A stretch of DNA of 64,000 nt from Oscarella lobularis (Eukaryota > Porifera > Homoscleromorpha > Homosclerophorida > Oscarellidae), in assembly GCF_947507565.1 (NCBI RefSeq), contig NC_089186.1, positions 1,054,001 to 1,118,000 on the forward strand, written 5' to 3'. This document shows positions 32,398 through 44,085 of this stretch, in pieces; the stretch's first letter is position 1, and each line of letters opens with the position of its first letter. The translations under genes were made by a program, and so were the position numbers. The notes under the pieces were generated by a model. The model did not search any database, was not told where the DNA came from, and saw only the letters and a program-made list of their open reading frames with translations.

Positions 32398-33296
32398 GGC
32401 AGGACGGACTTTCAAATACGCATGCGTCGTAGTTAGGGTGATATCCCGCTATCTCGCGTTCCACGTAGGAGCGCAATTGCCCTCTTAGCCGTTTCATTTC
32501 GCGATTTTTGTAAAGAAAAATTGCTTAGTACTCGTTTCTCTGCCCCTCTGCTGACGGACTACGTATGAGGGTACCCGGGGAGGAAATCATGTCTAAGGCG
32601 ATAGCAGTTTGCATAACGAGAATTTTCCAAATCTAAACTAACAGGAAACACAGCAATCTTTTAGCCTATAATACAGTCCTGGAAAAAAATGACTCTAAGA
32701 AGGGCGAAAAATTGCGCGCGCTCCTGGACTCAGCTGAAATACCAGACTCCATAAACGGAAAAATAGATCCCTTCTATTCTTGCTATGCGGTAATTTTGGA
32801 CGTACACCCTGGAACGTAGCTCTGAGATAAGGTGCAAATCGCTAATGGCATTATTGTGGCTTTGAAAGTCAAGTGAAACGTACGCAATCTCGCCCTCTAA
32901 AAATCCCCTAATACGGTAAAACTCAAATCAAAGCGTATTTTCAAAGCTTCGATTTGTGAAAACCTGACGGAGGACCCTATCCTAAGCCACGTTGTGACGG
33001 TGGTACATATGTGTACACGCAGTAACATATGTAGCGGTTATCGTTATATGAGCGCGTTGTTCAATTTCAGAGGCGTAGTACTCAATTGACGTCCTCTCGA
33101 AAAAAAAACGCGTCGATCTCATATGAAAGAATATTTAGTAAGGCTTTGATTTGCAAAATTTTAAGCTTATCCGGTTCGAATTGATCTTATCCGAGGCCAT
33201 TTTCTGTGGGAGGGTCTTAATAGAATACACAGACTCGCGCTATTGGCCCATTAGTCATTGTTAGCAGAGCATGCGTATTTGAAAGTCCGCCCTGCC
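32398..33296. mobile_element. Mutator-type MITE, 899 bp, 9-bp target duplication
   Basis: Termini GGCAGGACGGACTTTCAAAT and its complement extend to a 28-bp inverted repeat (to CGCATGC) with one mismatch. CACGCACAT is present on both sides (32389-32397, 33297-33305). A 9-bp duplication is the signature of Mutator-like elements, and a Mutator-like transposase relic lies at 1-974. Interior non-coding. Confidence 0.88.
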
Positions 33297-33500
33297 CACG
33301 CACATACGGCATGAGTGGATACTTTTGATTGTGACGTCAGAGCGTGACAATCAAAACTGTCGTTTCGGTTTCTCAGGGCATTTATAACACGGAAAATAGC
33401 ACAGATCAATTGGAAATAAGGGTTTCTAAGCATTTTTTCCGTTTATGAAAGAAAAACGCTTTATTCGCGTCGTAAATCGCCTTTTTTGGGGCACCAAACA

Positions 33501-33725
33501 TGTTGACGTTCAAACGTACCGGTCAATTTTTTTTGACGTTTTTTGACATTCAGAACAAGGGGGGGCTTTGTTGTGGATTTTATCGTGCATGCGTATGTCT
33601 AGCATAGTCACGTGTCCCGGGAGAGACCCCGGCGTGATTAAACGTAGAAGCAACCAACCTCGACTCTCTCCGCTCGATCCGCTCCCTCGTCGCCCTCTAA
33701 ACACCCTGGTCGACCCAGCACAACA
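33501..33725 (+). repeat. 5' long terminal repeat of the Gypsy part
   Basis: Starts TGTTGACG and ends CACAACA, giving TGTTG/CAACA inverted ends. Two bases later TGGTGGAGAATCCGGGT has the TGG start of a tRNA primer-binding site. No matching 3' copy was found in the window, so the boundaries rest on these signals. Confidence 0.65.
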
Positions 33726-36555
33726 TCTGGTGGAGAATCCGGGTAGCCGAGCGCGTCGGAGGGGACTGGCGCTGCCTGTGGCGTCCGAGCCGGCCGGTCG
33801 ACGAACTCACGGCCGGACCGTGAGTCGTCGGTCGGGTTGCGCAACCGGTTCGGCGGCACTGGGTGGCGTCGTCGTCCTCTCCCCGCCGGCTACGACGACG
33901 AAAAGAACGACTGCGGTCGGCCGGGCGTGGCCAACGGCGGGGGAGGTCCACGCGAGTAATAACAGAGTCTCGCGCGAACCACGCACGACAGTCGGAGAAA
34001 AGATCTGGAAGGCGGACGCACAGCACACGAGGAAACGGCGAATGTCAAACGATCGAAATCACCGTGAGGCAGCGCGGACGACCAGCCGTGACCGACCAGA
34101 CGCATCGGATCTGGAGATGATCATCCGAACGCAAACTCGTCTGCTCGAAGAACTCGTGGAACACCAACGAGGAATACGAGAAGCTCTCGACAAGCAGTCG
34201 CGCACGCTGGAACAGCTCAAACCCGCTCCGAAACGATGCGATTACTGTAACAAAAAGGGACACACGATAGAGCAGTGCTATCGTCGGAGGAACGAATTGG
34301 AGAAGACAAAACGCGAGGGCGATCCGACGATAGCGGGGGCGGTCCACTCCATCGGAAGCGGGCGTGGCGATGAGATGCAGATAGACGGGATAACAGTTGG
34401 CGGTGGTCGACCGGCACGAATTCTGTTCGATTCCGGCGCATCGGTATCGCTCGTGTCGCGAGAATTTCTCGACGAAATCGGAATGACGATCACTGGAGGA
34501 ACACCCAGCATCTACACCGTGGCGAATGGAGGAAGTCTTACCTGCGACGGGACCGTGAGACTGGAAGTCGAAGCTGGAGTTTTCAAAATGCCGTTCGAAT
34601 TCGTCGTATCAAAGGAAATACCACTGCCGGTGATCGTCGGCAAAGATTTCATGCACGCCGCCGACGCTCTGATGGAATTTCGCGAGGGAACTGTAGTACT
34701 GCGAGGCGACCAAGGCGAACAGAAAGTAAAGGTACTAAGCGTACTATCGGAGACCGACGGGTTGCCGAGCGGAAAGGCGTCCGAGTGTCCAGGACGTGTG
34801 TGTGCGGTGCTCGCTACAGGGTACCAACCCGGGCTAGTTACGCTAGCGGAGGAGCCACACCGTCCAGAAGAAATCGCGAAGGCAGAAAGCACAGCGTTCG
34901 ACGAAACGGAACCGAAACCGGAACATAACGTTCGACAGGAAATTGAGATCGAGGAACAGATAGCGGAGCCCGCGAGCAGAGACGAACCGGTGGCGGCCGC
35001 GCTAGAAACGATGCTTCCGAACTTCGACATCGATCCGGATCTGACGGAAGACCAAAAGAAAGCGCTATTGGATCTGCTAAAGGAACACGCCAAGGCGTTC
35101 GCGACGAGTCCCGACGACGTAGGACGCATGAAAGGGGTGGTGCATGAGATCGACACGGGCCAAAATCGTCCCGTAAACCAACCACCTCGTCGACTTCCGC
35201 CGCCGAAGATGCTTGAAGCGGAACGGCAGGTCGACAGCATGTTGCGTCGCGGGATCATCCGAAACTCGAAGTCTCCGTGGGCATCTCCGGCTCTACTGCG
35301 GGATAAAAAGGATCGAACCCAGCGGTTCTGCGTCGATTTCCGAGCCCTGAACGCGCTCACGAAGAAGGACAGGTATCCCCTACCCAGAATCGACGACAGT
35401 CTCGATATCATCGGAGGAAACAAGTACTTCTCGAGTCTCGATCTGCATGCTGCATACTGGCAAGTGGCCGTACGCCCGAGCGACATAGAGAAAACAGCGT
35501 TCACCTGCTCGATGGGCTTGTTCGAGTTCGTCGTGATGCCTTTCGGGCTGTGTAATGCCCCGAGCACTTTTCAACGCGCTATGGATTTAGTCCTGGCTGG
35601 AGTGAAATGGCGAACGTGCCTGGTCTACCTAGACGACGTGCTCGTTTTCGCGCCAACGTTCGAACTGCATCTGGAACGACTCGGGGAGGTACTACGACGC
35701 CTGATTCACTTCGGATTAAAGCTCAAGCCCGCTAAATGCTCGTTCGGCCGACAGACGCTGTCGTATTTGGGGCACGTCGTGACGGAACATGGAGTTCGAG
35801 TCGATCCGAAGAAAATCGAGGCAGTGACAGCGCTGAAAACACCAATGAATCGGGGGGATGTTCGTTCGTTCCTTGGACTCTCGTCTTACTATCGAAAATT
35901 CATTCCTGATTACGCCCGCGTGGCTCGACCTCTCACTCGTCTTTTGAGAGACGACGGAAAATTCCAGTGGACGGATGACTGCGACGACGCGTTTCTGGCG
36001 CTGAAAGGCGCGCTGTCTTCCGCTCCAATACTGGCCTATCCCGACTGGGACTTACCATTTCTGTTACAAACAGATGCATCCAACTATGCAATAGCGGCGG
36101 TGTTATCACAAGTCCACGACGACGGTCTCGAAAGAGTAGTCTCCTATGCCAGCCGGGTGTTGCAAGATCGCGAGCAGCGATACGACACCAGGGAAAAGGA
36201 ACTATTAGCCGTCGTCTACGGCTGTGAGACATTCCGCAAGTACCTCTTTGGGGTGCCATTTATAGTGATCACGGATCACGCGAATTTACGATGGCTTATG
36301 TCATCTACAAAGATGTCAGGACGCCTGGCACATTGGGTACTCCAACTACAGGAGTTCGACTTTGAAATACGTCACAAGGCAGGAAAAGCCAACCGAAACG
36401 CCGACGCGCTGTCCCGACTTCCAGTCGTGTGCGCCGTCGACGTCGTCCGCGTACCAACGGCGGAAGAAGTGGTTGAAAATCAGCGACAGGATCCGCAGCT
36501 GCGTGCAGTAATCGATTATCTGGCGAAGGGCGTCAATGTCAAAAAAAAAGCCCGG
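33726..36555 (+). mobile_element. Ty3/Gypsy retrotransposon gag-pol, lacking integrase and 3' end
   Basis: The likely protein start is the ATG at 34042; the frame itself is open from within the LTR. Order: a short coiled-coil (LLEELVEHQRGIREALDKQ), a CCHC knuckle (CDYCNKKGHTIEQC), an aspartic protease (ILFDSGASVSLVS), a reverse transcriptase (RFCVDFRALN, FGLCNAPSTFQRAM, CLVYLDDVLVF), and RNase H (LLQTDASNYAIAAVLSQ, TREKELLAVVYG, ITDHANLRWLMS, NADALSRLP). The usual capsid region before the zinc knuckle is missing, and so are integrase and 3' LTR. At about 36540-36556 the frame passes without a stop into the LINE element. The reverse transcriptase residues look intact, but the element cannot move by itself. 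Confidence 0.9.
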
Positions 36556-39500
36556 ATGATCAACCGTCAGTTTGAAATTTTGCTCTCTCTTCTCACGTTT
36601 TTGGCAATCTTCTCACTTGTAAATATTTCTCGAATTAGTGAAAAACATGATCATCGTTATTCTCGTTTTCCGAAATCATCGTTTTTTCCTGAATTTTCGT
36701 CAAGTTTTCAAAAAAATTTTCTAACTTCGTCGATTCTTCCCGTATTTTACCCGCGTGATTACGTAATGGTTTTCAGATTCTCTTTGAAGATTAATTATTG
36801 GGCCATATTGGTTCGTCATCGTTTCAATTACAAAATCATGATGGCTCGTCATCGTTTTCAATTCAAATTCAAGATTGACTCTCGTCTATATTCTTCTGTC
36901 GTGTATTTCAATCGTGAAATTTGCCAGGGTTTTTTGCTACTACTTCTCTTCCTTTGTGGGGATGTTGAGCTTAACCCGGGCCCTGTGAAATATCCGTGTG
37001 GTTGGTGCAGTAAATCGGTTAGATCTGATCAAGAGAGTATTCTTTGTGATTTCTGTCAACGTTGGTATCACTCTAAATGTGAACGTCTGCCACCTTCTGA
37101 TTACACTTATCTCTGCTCTGAATCAGATTCTCTAGAATGGGAGTGTTCCCGTTGTGCTCTTCCATTCACAAATTTGAATCTTCATTCGGATGAATCGTCG
37201 TCATTAGACTCCATCATACTTGATGTCAATTTGAGTTCCACATCGACTGATTCAGTCATGATTTCCGCATTGGATAATGACACGTCTTTGCTCTTGGACC
37301 CTTCGAATCTAACTCAATATGGGGAGCCTATCACTTCTCTTCGGTCCTATCACTGCTCAAACTCTGGTGTCATCTTTGCACATCTCAATATCAACAGTCT
37401 TATTGCCAAACTGGACTGGATTCGACTCATTCTACGACGTTGTTCAGTGGATGTTCTGGCACTCTCTGAAACAAAGCTGGATGACTCCATCTCTAATAAT
37501 TTTCTTTGTGTCGAGGGATTTGAGCTTTTCAGAAATGATCGCTCACGTCATGGCGGAGGCGTCTGTTTATATGTCTCAAGCAAACTTTGTTCTTCATCAC
37601 TTCCAGCTCCGGATTCACTACAAAATCTAGAAGTGATTCTTGCGGTAATACGCCTTCCTGGAAAATTGAAGAGTATTGTGGGAGCAATTTATCGTCCTCC
37701 GTCAAGTAGTGTCTCCATCTTCATCGACTCTCTTTCTTCAATGTTAGATCACATCTACTCAGCTTCGTTCTCAGATGTTTTGCTGATGGGGGATATAAAT
37801 GTCGATCTCTCGAGCTCCTCGAAGACTTCAACGCAAGTCTCAGATTGCCTTGATCTCCTCCAACTAAAGAATTTAATTACTTCTCCTACTCGCGTCACTT
37901 CGTCTACGTCATCTCTTCTGGACGTAGCTTTGTCATCGATGCCAAGTTCCTTTACAGCACCTGCGTCTATTGATGCATCGGGTATCAGTGATCATAACCT
38001 TATCTGTGTCGCCAGAAAGGTGCATCTTTCATCGTCTCGTCCTCCTCGTTTTTCTCGCAAGCCTCGAAGTGACTCGTCTGCCTTGGACTTTATTGAAGAT
38101 CTTTATCATGTCCCTTGGTCTGTGATATCATCCTTCACTGATGTTAATGATCAATGGGACACGTGGAAGTCATTATTCTTGGACGTGGTAAATCGTCACT
38201 TTCCTTTATCCTCGTCACGCCGGCGCAAACACTCTTCTATTCCTTGGATGACTAAACAAATCATTGTTGACATCAGACAAAGAAATTTCTATCGAAAAGC
38301 CTCAATTTCTAGAAAGCGCCCTTTGGAGGAAAGGCGGTTTTTATATGAAAAGTACAAGAAACAAAGAAATGTAATCAAGTATCGCTTACGAGCGGCTAAG
38401 GAGAACTTTTTCATTGAGAAATTGACACTTCTTAGTCACAATCCCGCTCGGTTTTGGTCTACCATCAATTGCATCACGGGACGACGTAAAGTTGTGTCTG
38501 ATCAGCTCCCTTCTGCTGGTGAATTATGTGATCAATTCGCATCAGTAGTTGGTATGTCACAGAGCTCAGAGCGTCGGCCTCGTGGCCTACTAGAAGAAGA
38601 TTCTCTTGAAACGCATTCTCAAGCTGATGACGTTAATTCTTCAATTTTATTCAACTTCCCCTTAGTGTCATCAGATGAGGTCTCGGACCTCCTTAGAAGA
38701 ATTGACGTCAACAAAGCCTCGGGTCATGATGGAATTGATGGGAAATTTTTAAAAATGGGAGCGTCTGCAATTTCACCATCATTGGCAAGCCTTTTTAATA
38801 CTTCTCTCCAATCTGGGGTATTTCCAGATGAGTGGAAGTGTGCCAAGGTTGTTCCCATTTTCAAATCGGGTTCAAGACTTGATCCCAAGAATTTTTGCCC
38901 GGTATCGTTGCTGCCAATTGTCTCAAAAATTTTGGAACATTTTGTCTTTCAATCTTTATGTGGCTACTTCGACAAGCACCTTCTTATTCCTGACTGCCAA
39001 TTTGGCTTTCGAAAATCTCGGTCAACTCAAGATGCGATGGTTTGTTTGACTCAAGATCTTTTGTCTGGCAAGGACGCAGGTCTTCGCTCGGCGGCTGTCT
39101 TTCTTGATGTTAAGAAGGCCTTTGACACAGTCGATCACAGTTTACTTCTCCGAGGTCTGTCATCGTGTGGAGTGAAGGGAAAGGTCCTGGCATGGCTCTC
39201 TTCTTACCTCTTGGATCGTCGACAATTTGTCTCGGTCGGCTCTACTGCTTCGAACTTGTCGCCAGTTAGGAGAGGAGTGCCTCAAGGTTCAAAATTAGGT
39301 CCTCTTTTATTCAATTTCTTCACCCGGAACATCACCTCGGTCGTCTCTTCTCAATCGTCTCTAATCCTTTACGCAGATGATGCCTGTCTTTATTCCAGCA
39401 ACGAAACTTTTGAGGGAGCGGTTACTCAACTACAACAAGATATTAATAGTGTGACTTCATGGTACTCTGAGAATCTGATGGCTCTCAATGGTCAAAAATC

Positions 39501-40385
39501 GGCTTTTCTGCTTTTTCCCAAGTTTCGTGATACTGAAGACACGTCGATCTATACGGTTTCGGTCAATAATGTCATTCTGTCGCCTTCACCTCACGTGAGA
39601 TACCTCGGGGTTTTGATTGATAGTCGTCTATCGTGGAAACCGCAGATGGACAACGTCATTAGGAAGGTTGGCCGAAAAATTGGTGTTCTTTACCGATGTC
39701 ATCGTCTGTTATCCAACGCAGCTCGACTAGCGTTTGTTCGCTCAGTCATTCAACCGGACCTTGACTACGGGGCTGCCGTTTGGGCGGACGGATCAGCTGG
39801 CGTAATCAGCCGCTTAGCACAGATAGAAAAGAGGTATCTCCGTTGTCTGGCTGGTTTGCGTTATGACGATTCTACGGCCTCTGTTGGAGGAGTAGCAGCA
39901 CTTCTCGATCTATTTCGTCTCAATCCAATTCGCACAAGGCATGCTACTCAACTAGGAATGTTGAGTTACCGCTGCTTGTGCAACTCCGCCACAGCTTCTG
40001 TTCTCGCGGCGAAAATTGGGCGTATTCAGCGCACCGGTGCCGCCACTCGTCTCAGTGCTTCTGGGGTCAACGTCATCCGACCACGCACCGAGGCACTTCG
40101 TCGTTCTCCATTCTTTCGGGCTCAAACTCTATGGAATTCGCTTCCGGCAATCATAAGAGGGAGTAATGATCCCGCGATCTTTAAATTGGGCCTGAAGAAC
40201 TATTTCAATCAAAACTCTGTGTACTGATTTAGAGGTTATATAGTTATAGTTGTAAATATTGTCATTTTTCTCTTTTCTCCTTTTGCTGTCATTCCCCTGT
40301 ATACGGTTTACTGGAAGATCGGCCCACGTGCTGAAGGATTTCCGTATTAAAATAAAACTGTGAACTGAACTGAACTGAACTGAAC
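36556..40385 (+). mobile_element. APE-type non-LTR retrotransposon with 2A-like motif and PHD finger
   Basis: The ATG at 36556 starts a 1,223-codon frame ending at 40227. A hydrophobic run (GFLLLLLFLC) leads directly into GDVELNPGP, the 2A-like ribosome-skipping motif, ending at 36984. Then a PHD finger (CGWCSKSVRSDQESILCDFC, WYHSKC, WECSRC), an APE endonuclease (FAHLNINSL, LALSETKLDD, GAIYRPPSS, LLMGDINVDL, SGISDHNLI), and a reverse transcriptase (FLDVKKAFDTVDH, RRGVPQGSKLGPLLF, LILYADDACL). The 3' end has AATAAA and a (TGAAC)n tail at about 40363-40385. 2A motifs of this kind are known in some CR1/Rex-like elements. It is in frame with the upstream Gypsy pol, giving one 2,219-codon frame from 33568. 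Confidence 0.9.
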
Positions 40386-40471
40386 CGTTTTGAGCCCTTG
40401 GTCGCGCATGCGCTGTACGAAAAAACGGGCTTTTAAGTTACGTCACAATACCGAGCGTGACGAATATACTG

Positions 40472-40496
40472 TACATACATACATACATACATACAT

Positions 40497-40534
<38 letters not shown>
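40472..40534. repeat. Compound microsatellite (ACAT)n(ACAG)n
   Basis: About six ACAT units followed by about nine ACAG units, inside E1 copy 2. Expected to be length-variable. Confidence 0.9.
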
Positions 40535-40535
<1 letters not shown>

Positions 40536-40615
40536 CTTCAGGTCCTAAGATCACGTTTGAGAGAGCCTCCCTCCTTCGTTATACGGGCTCCACCCGTACA
40601 ACTGCGGTGGTCGGC

Positions 40616-42035
40616 TCCATAAAATTATCAACAGAAATGTGATTGTTTTCAGTCACGCTCTAAAGAGTTTGGTATTGAAACGGTGTATGTACCATTTTCA
40701 GTGTCAACACATACTAATCTTCCTACAAGAACAGTCAATTTTGCACAGAAATGTGTCTCTTGGGACTGCTGTCCACTTCCCCTTTGCACCACTTACATAA
40801 TGCCACTAAACAACCAAAGAAAAGAAGAAAAGCATGTTGTCCAGCAATGAAAAACGCGGACCCAAAAACGCAACAATCCCATACCTGAGAAGATCGAAGA
40901 AATCCTTTTTCAGTAGAAAGAAACCCCTTCACTTTATCGCTGTTTCCCTTCTGGATTATCTCGGTCAATCGCGATCGTCCGATCGCGGACGTCACGATGG
41001 TGTGCGTTTCTGCCAACAATTAACGTTCTTGATTCAATCGACGATACCCTCACGCGCAAGTCTCTGTCCAATGAGAAGACAGCCTTTACACGGCGGCGCA
41101 TGCAGGGAGACGGCAGATCGAAGGCAGGCGTTAATTCTTCTTCCAACGCACGTACGTTAGGCAATTCGATTGTTCTTTGCTGAATACGAATTCTACTGCC
41201 GAAACGCGCCTCTCGACGACGAACGGCCGTCTTCTCGGCACCGCTATACCGGATGGGGCGGCTACGGCCTTCTCAATTAAGAACGTCTAGTGAGTATTGA
41301 ATGTCAAAGGAAATGATGAACTTTTCGAAAAATAAACAAGAGCTTTATATACTGTGCATTACACTGTATAATTGATCGCTTTCTTCTGCATCAATCCTCC
41401 TTGTTTCTACCTGGTAGGAGGAGTCACTGGTCAGAACACTTTATTTTACATTGAAATCAAAGATTTACCAGTCACGAACCATTCTGTATGGCCAAAAGGC
41501 TTCGAAATATTTCTTTACAAAGTTTTGGGAGAGAATGAATTTAAGAAATGATTGTCTACCTCTTTTCAACATAATAACTCTGTCATCCTTGCTGTTAGCA
41601 AAAACTTCAGTTTCACCAAACAGTAGAACTGCTACATGTAGTTTGGTTATAAGAAGTCGCCAGCTAGCCACCTAGCGATGTTATAATTGACGCGGATAAT
41701 TGCCCCAGGGGCTGGTCTAAGAAATGAATCTCCGACGACCGACTCGTTAGTACTTGCACGCAGACGTATAATTATTGTATAACGCCCGGCCACGCACAAT
41801 GTTAGCCTCGCGTAGCCAGGCCCTTCTCCCTGATCTCCCGTATAAACACGGGAGATCAGGGAGAAGGGCCTGGCTACGCGAGGCTAAACAATATGAAGAG
41901 TGCGCTAACTAATCGAATTTTCTATGCATGGTGGCCTCCCGGCGGTTAGACGTACCCCTTGAATTCTCACCTATGACAGTGAAGTTGTACCTCGCGCACG
42001 TCATCATAGTATCACTATCCTACAATTACTCGATA
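40616..42035. other. Mostly intergenic; two weak exon candidates
   Basis: On the minus strand 41019-40735 reads an Arg/Lys segment and a hydrophobic stretch (FFIAGQHAFLLFFGCLVALC), possibly a small membrane protein. On the plus strand, after TACGTTAG at 41160, the frame AIRLFFAEYEFYCRNAPLDD continues to RYTGWGGYGLLN-stop at about 41271, like a final exon. Neither is recognised. The rest shows only the palindromic element at 41802. Confidence 0.25.
41802..41887. repeat. Palindromic foldback element, member 2 (perfect 40-bp arms)
   Basis: TTAGCCTCGCGTAGCCAGGC and the next 20 bases are followed by a 6-base loop (ATAAAC) and the exact reverse complement. ACAAT occurs on both sides and could be a target duplication. 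Perfect pairing implies a recent origin. Confidence 0.92.
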
Positions 42036-43307
42036 ATGAGCGCACCTTCTCTTCTTCACTTCTGCCTTGCATTGATGTTGGTTGCAAGCGAAGCATGCAA
42101 TATACTTCATTGTCACTTAGCCCTATGACGACGGCGTAAACGTGTTCGTCAAAGAGACGGTTGTGACTTGGTCCAGGAAGCGTACATGTACTTCCCTTCC
42201 GTCACCGATTTAATCGCGACGGTTTCCATCTGGAAAAACTTCACGTGTACACCACAGATGGTAAATCTTTTGCGATCTCATTGGCAACCGACCTGTTTGG
42301 CCAGTTTTGTACTTCCGCCAAAATCTGTATATAAGAGCGGTTCTCTCTTAGTATATAGACAGTACCAGGCAATTGTCATCATCTAGTAAACATGTTTATT
42401 CAGTTGCTCTCTCCTCTTCTTCCCGTTCTTTCAAAGTTTCCCCAAGAATCATCTCGCACTTGCTATGGTTATACGCATCGCCTGCATTCGTACGATGTGA
42501 CGCTCGACCCCGATCAATTTGAGGCCGGTGTAGCCGAACTCAAGTGCTGCCACACGCGATCTATTATGAATCTGGCGCGCTGGAGAAGATTGGAAGTTGG
42601 CGGTGGGAGCGATCAGCTTCCGCTCTGATCCAAAGTCGGAAAAGTGTATTTTGACTGTTGGAAGTATCATTCTCGTCTGTCGGTTCGTCTCTATGTCAAT
42701 GTGACAAATTTGACTGAAATCGGAGAAGCGACGTTTCTTTGTGGAACGGAGCCTATGTCAGACACCGAATTTACTCTCACGACAAAAAATCGTTTGCTAA
42801 CTCCGGGTATAAAGTACATAATAAATAGTTCATAAACTTGATTTCTGTGAGCACTGATAGAGATTCTGACTCCAACTCCTGGTGTTTCTACTACTACTAC
42901 TGCCTATACAGAAGAAGAAATTAAACCGAAACTACCTGGTACAATAACGCCCGCTGCCGCAATTTTTCCATTTCCAAAAATCCTTTTCTTTATCGTTATT
43001 AAGATTTTCTTGAAGAAAGTTGTAAATTGAGTATGGACGACCGTTTTGGAAATGGTGTCGATGTCAAGGAAAGTGTAGAAGCATTTGGCCAATGCGAACA
43101 AAAGAAGATTGTTACCTGCTTTGGAAATGTGTCTACTCTTCATTGGATGACGGGAAGAATAAGTCGTTCTCGTCCCATTGCAAAATGTGCCATTTCTAAA
43201 TGTATTGAATCGTGCTGGAAAGTTTCTCTGAATGAAGATGGCCTCGAACTTCATCTGAGCAGGGAGAGAAAGTCGAAGAAAGCAGCGTTCAGATGTGAAA
43301 TAGCAGG
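42036..43307 (+). pseudogene. Decayed secreted/receptor-like gene with Ig-like part
   Basis: The ATG at 42036 begins a clear signal peptide (MSAPSLLHFCLALMLVASEA). The frame then shifts at least twice before 42250 (DDGVNVFVKETVVTW; FPSVTDLIATVSIWKNFTC). 42430-42790 is open apart from a TGA at 42626-42628 and holds SVRLYVNVTNLTEIGEATFL. An exon from about 42856 carries a Thr-rich stalk (VSTTTTAYTEEE) and a hydrophobic helix (PFPKILFFIVIKIFLKK). 43030-43307 reads Cys...LHWMTGRI...ELHLSRERKSKKAAFRCEIA, resembling an Ig-like domain, ending at a donor. Likely a dead cell-surface gene; the family is uncertain. Confidence 0.4.
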
Positions 43308-43784
43308 TAGGAATTTGTGCTCTTTCAAAGCGGTTTGGAGCTAGTAGAGTTAAGTCTTAGTGACATACACCGTGACAGCTCTGTTTTCTTTGTTTCGTCT
43401 GATTTCTGTTTCTCTTTCATTTACTTCTTTAATCACGGTTTCTTACTGCATTTGTGTGGGAAAGGTTTTCTGCCTAATAAAACTTTTATTAGCGAACCTG
43501 GGGAAGTCGATCTGTCCATTGCCTCGTGACCCAGCTCCCGGATGTGGAACTACGAGTTTCTCAAGCGAATTTCGGATGTTATGGCATCGCGAACGAAGTC
43601 TTTTGGACATGCTTAATGGGAAGAATCGAATTTCTGTTCTGATCGCGGTGATTTGGAGCCGAGAGTGGCTCCATTCGAGAGTATACAGTCTCTTTGGACG
43701 ATTTCGAACCTTTCGTTCATCGTCCACGCGCACGATCTGGACTGAGAAAGCGCTTCAATGGAGGAATACGTCCATGATGCAGTC

Positions 43785-44085
43785 TATTGAGCACTGGGGG
43801 CCCGGGCTCCCTTAGCACTTTCACCAGTTCCAGACTTTCGAAGGGACATCTTCCCGGAAGTTATACTCCAAAGCTGTTCATAGAGCAGTATTGTATCATA
43901 TCTCTTAGCAGTCACGTCAGATGAACACTGGGGCCCCCTAGCTTAGCACTTGTATGAGTTCCCAGACCTTCGAAAGGACGGAAGTTACTCAATCCCAAAG
44001 CCGTCCGTAGAGCAGAAGTCGAATTCCTTCAGTTTCACCATCCGTTAGATCTGACAATGTATTCGAGTACTATCATATCTCTGAG
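43785..44085. repeat. Imperfect tandem duplication of about 140 bp
   Basis: GAGCACTGGGGGCCCGGGCT at 43789 and GAACACTGGGGCCCCCTAGC at about 43922 start two related units. Both continue through CCAGAC-TTCGAA-GGA and ATAGAGCAG/GTAGAGCAG and finish with TATCATATCTCT. Confidence 0.6.

Larger units (their letters stand above)
32074..40615 (-). mobile_element. E1-family element, copy 2, broken by two large insertions
   Basis: Reverse orientation to copy 1. Pieces are 32074-32397, 33297-33500 and 40386-40615, which together (about 750 bp) align with 14235-13536. The first gap is the 899-bp Mutator-type MITE; the second is the 6.9-kb retroelement chimera. The (ACAT)n/(ACAG)n microsatellite at 40472-40534 is the expanded version of the GTCT run in copy 1. 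Confidence 0.78.

Noticed and set aside
33568-34041. N-terminal 158 codons of the long retroelement frame as protein
   Set aside because: This part starts inside the inferred LTR and covers the primer-binding site and leader; composition is Arg-rich and unlike gag. The ATG at 34042 is a better start.
34512-35567. 351-codon frame on the minus strand
   Set aside because: It is the antisense shadow of the Gypsy protease/RT region with a Ser-rich composition and no family features.
40472-40534. CRISPR-like repeat array
   Set aside because: It is a simple tetranucleotide microsatellite without spacers.
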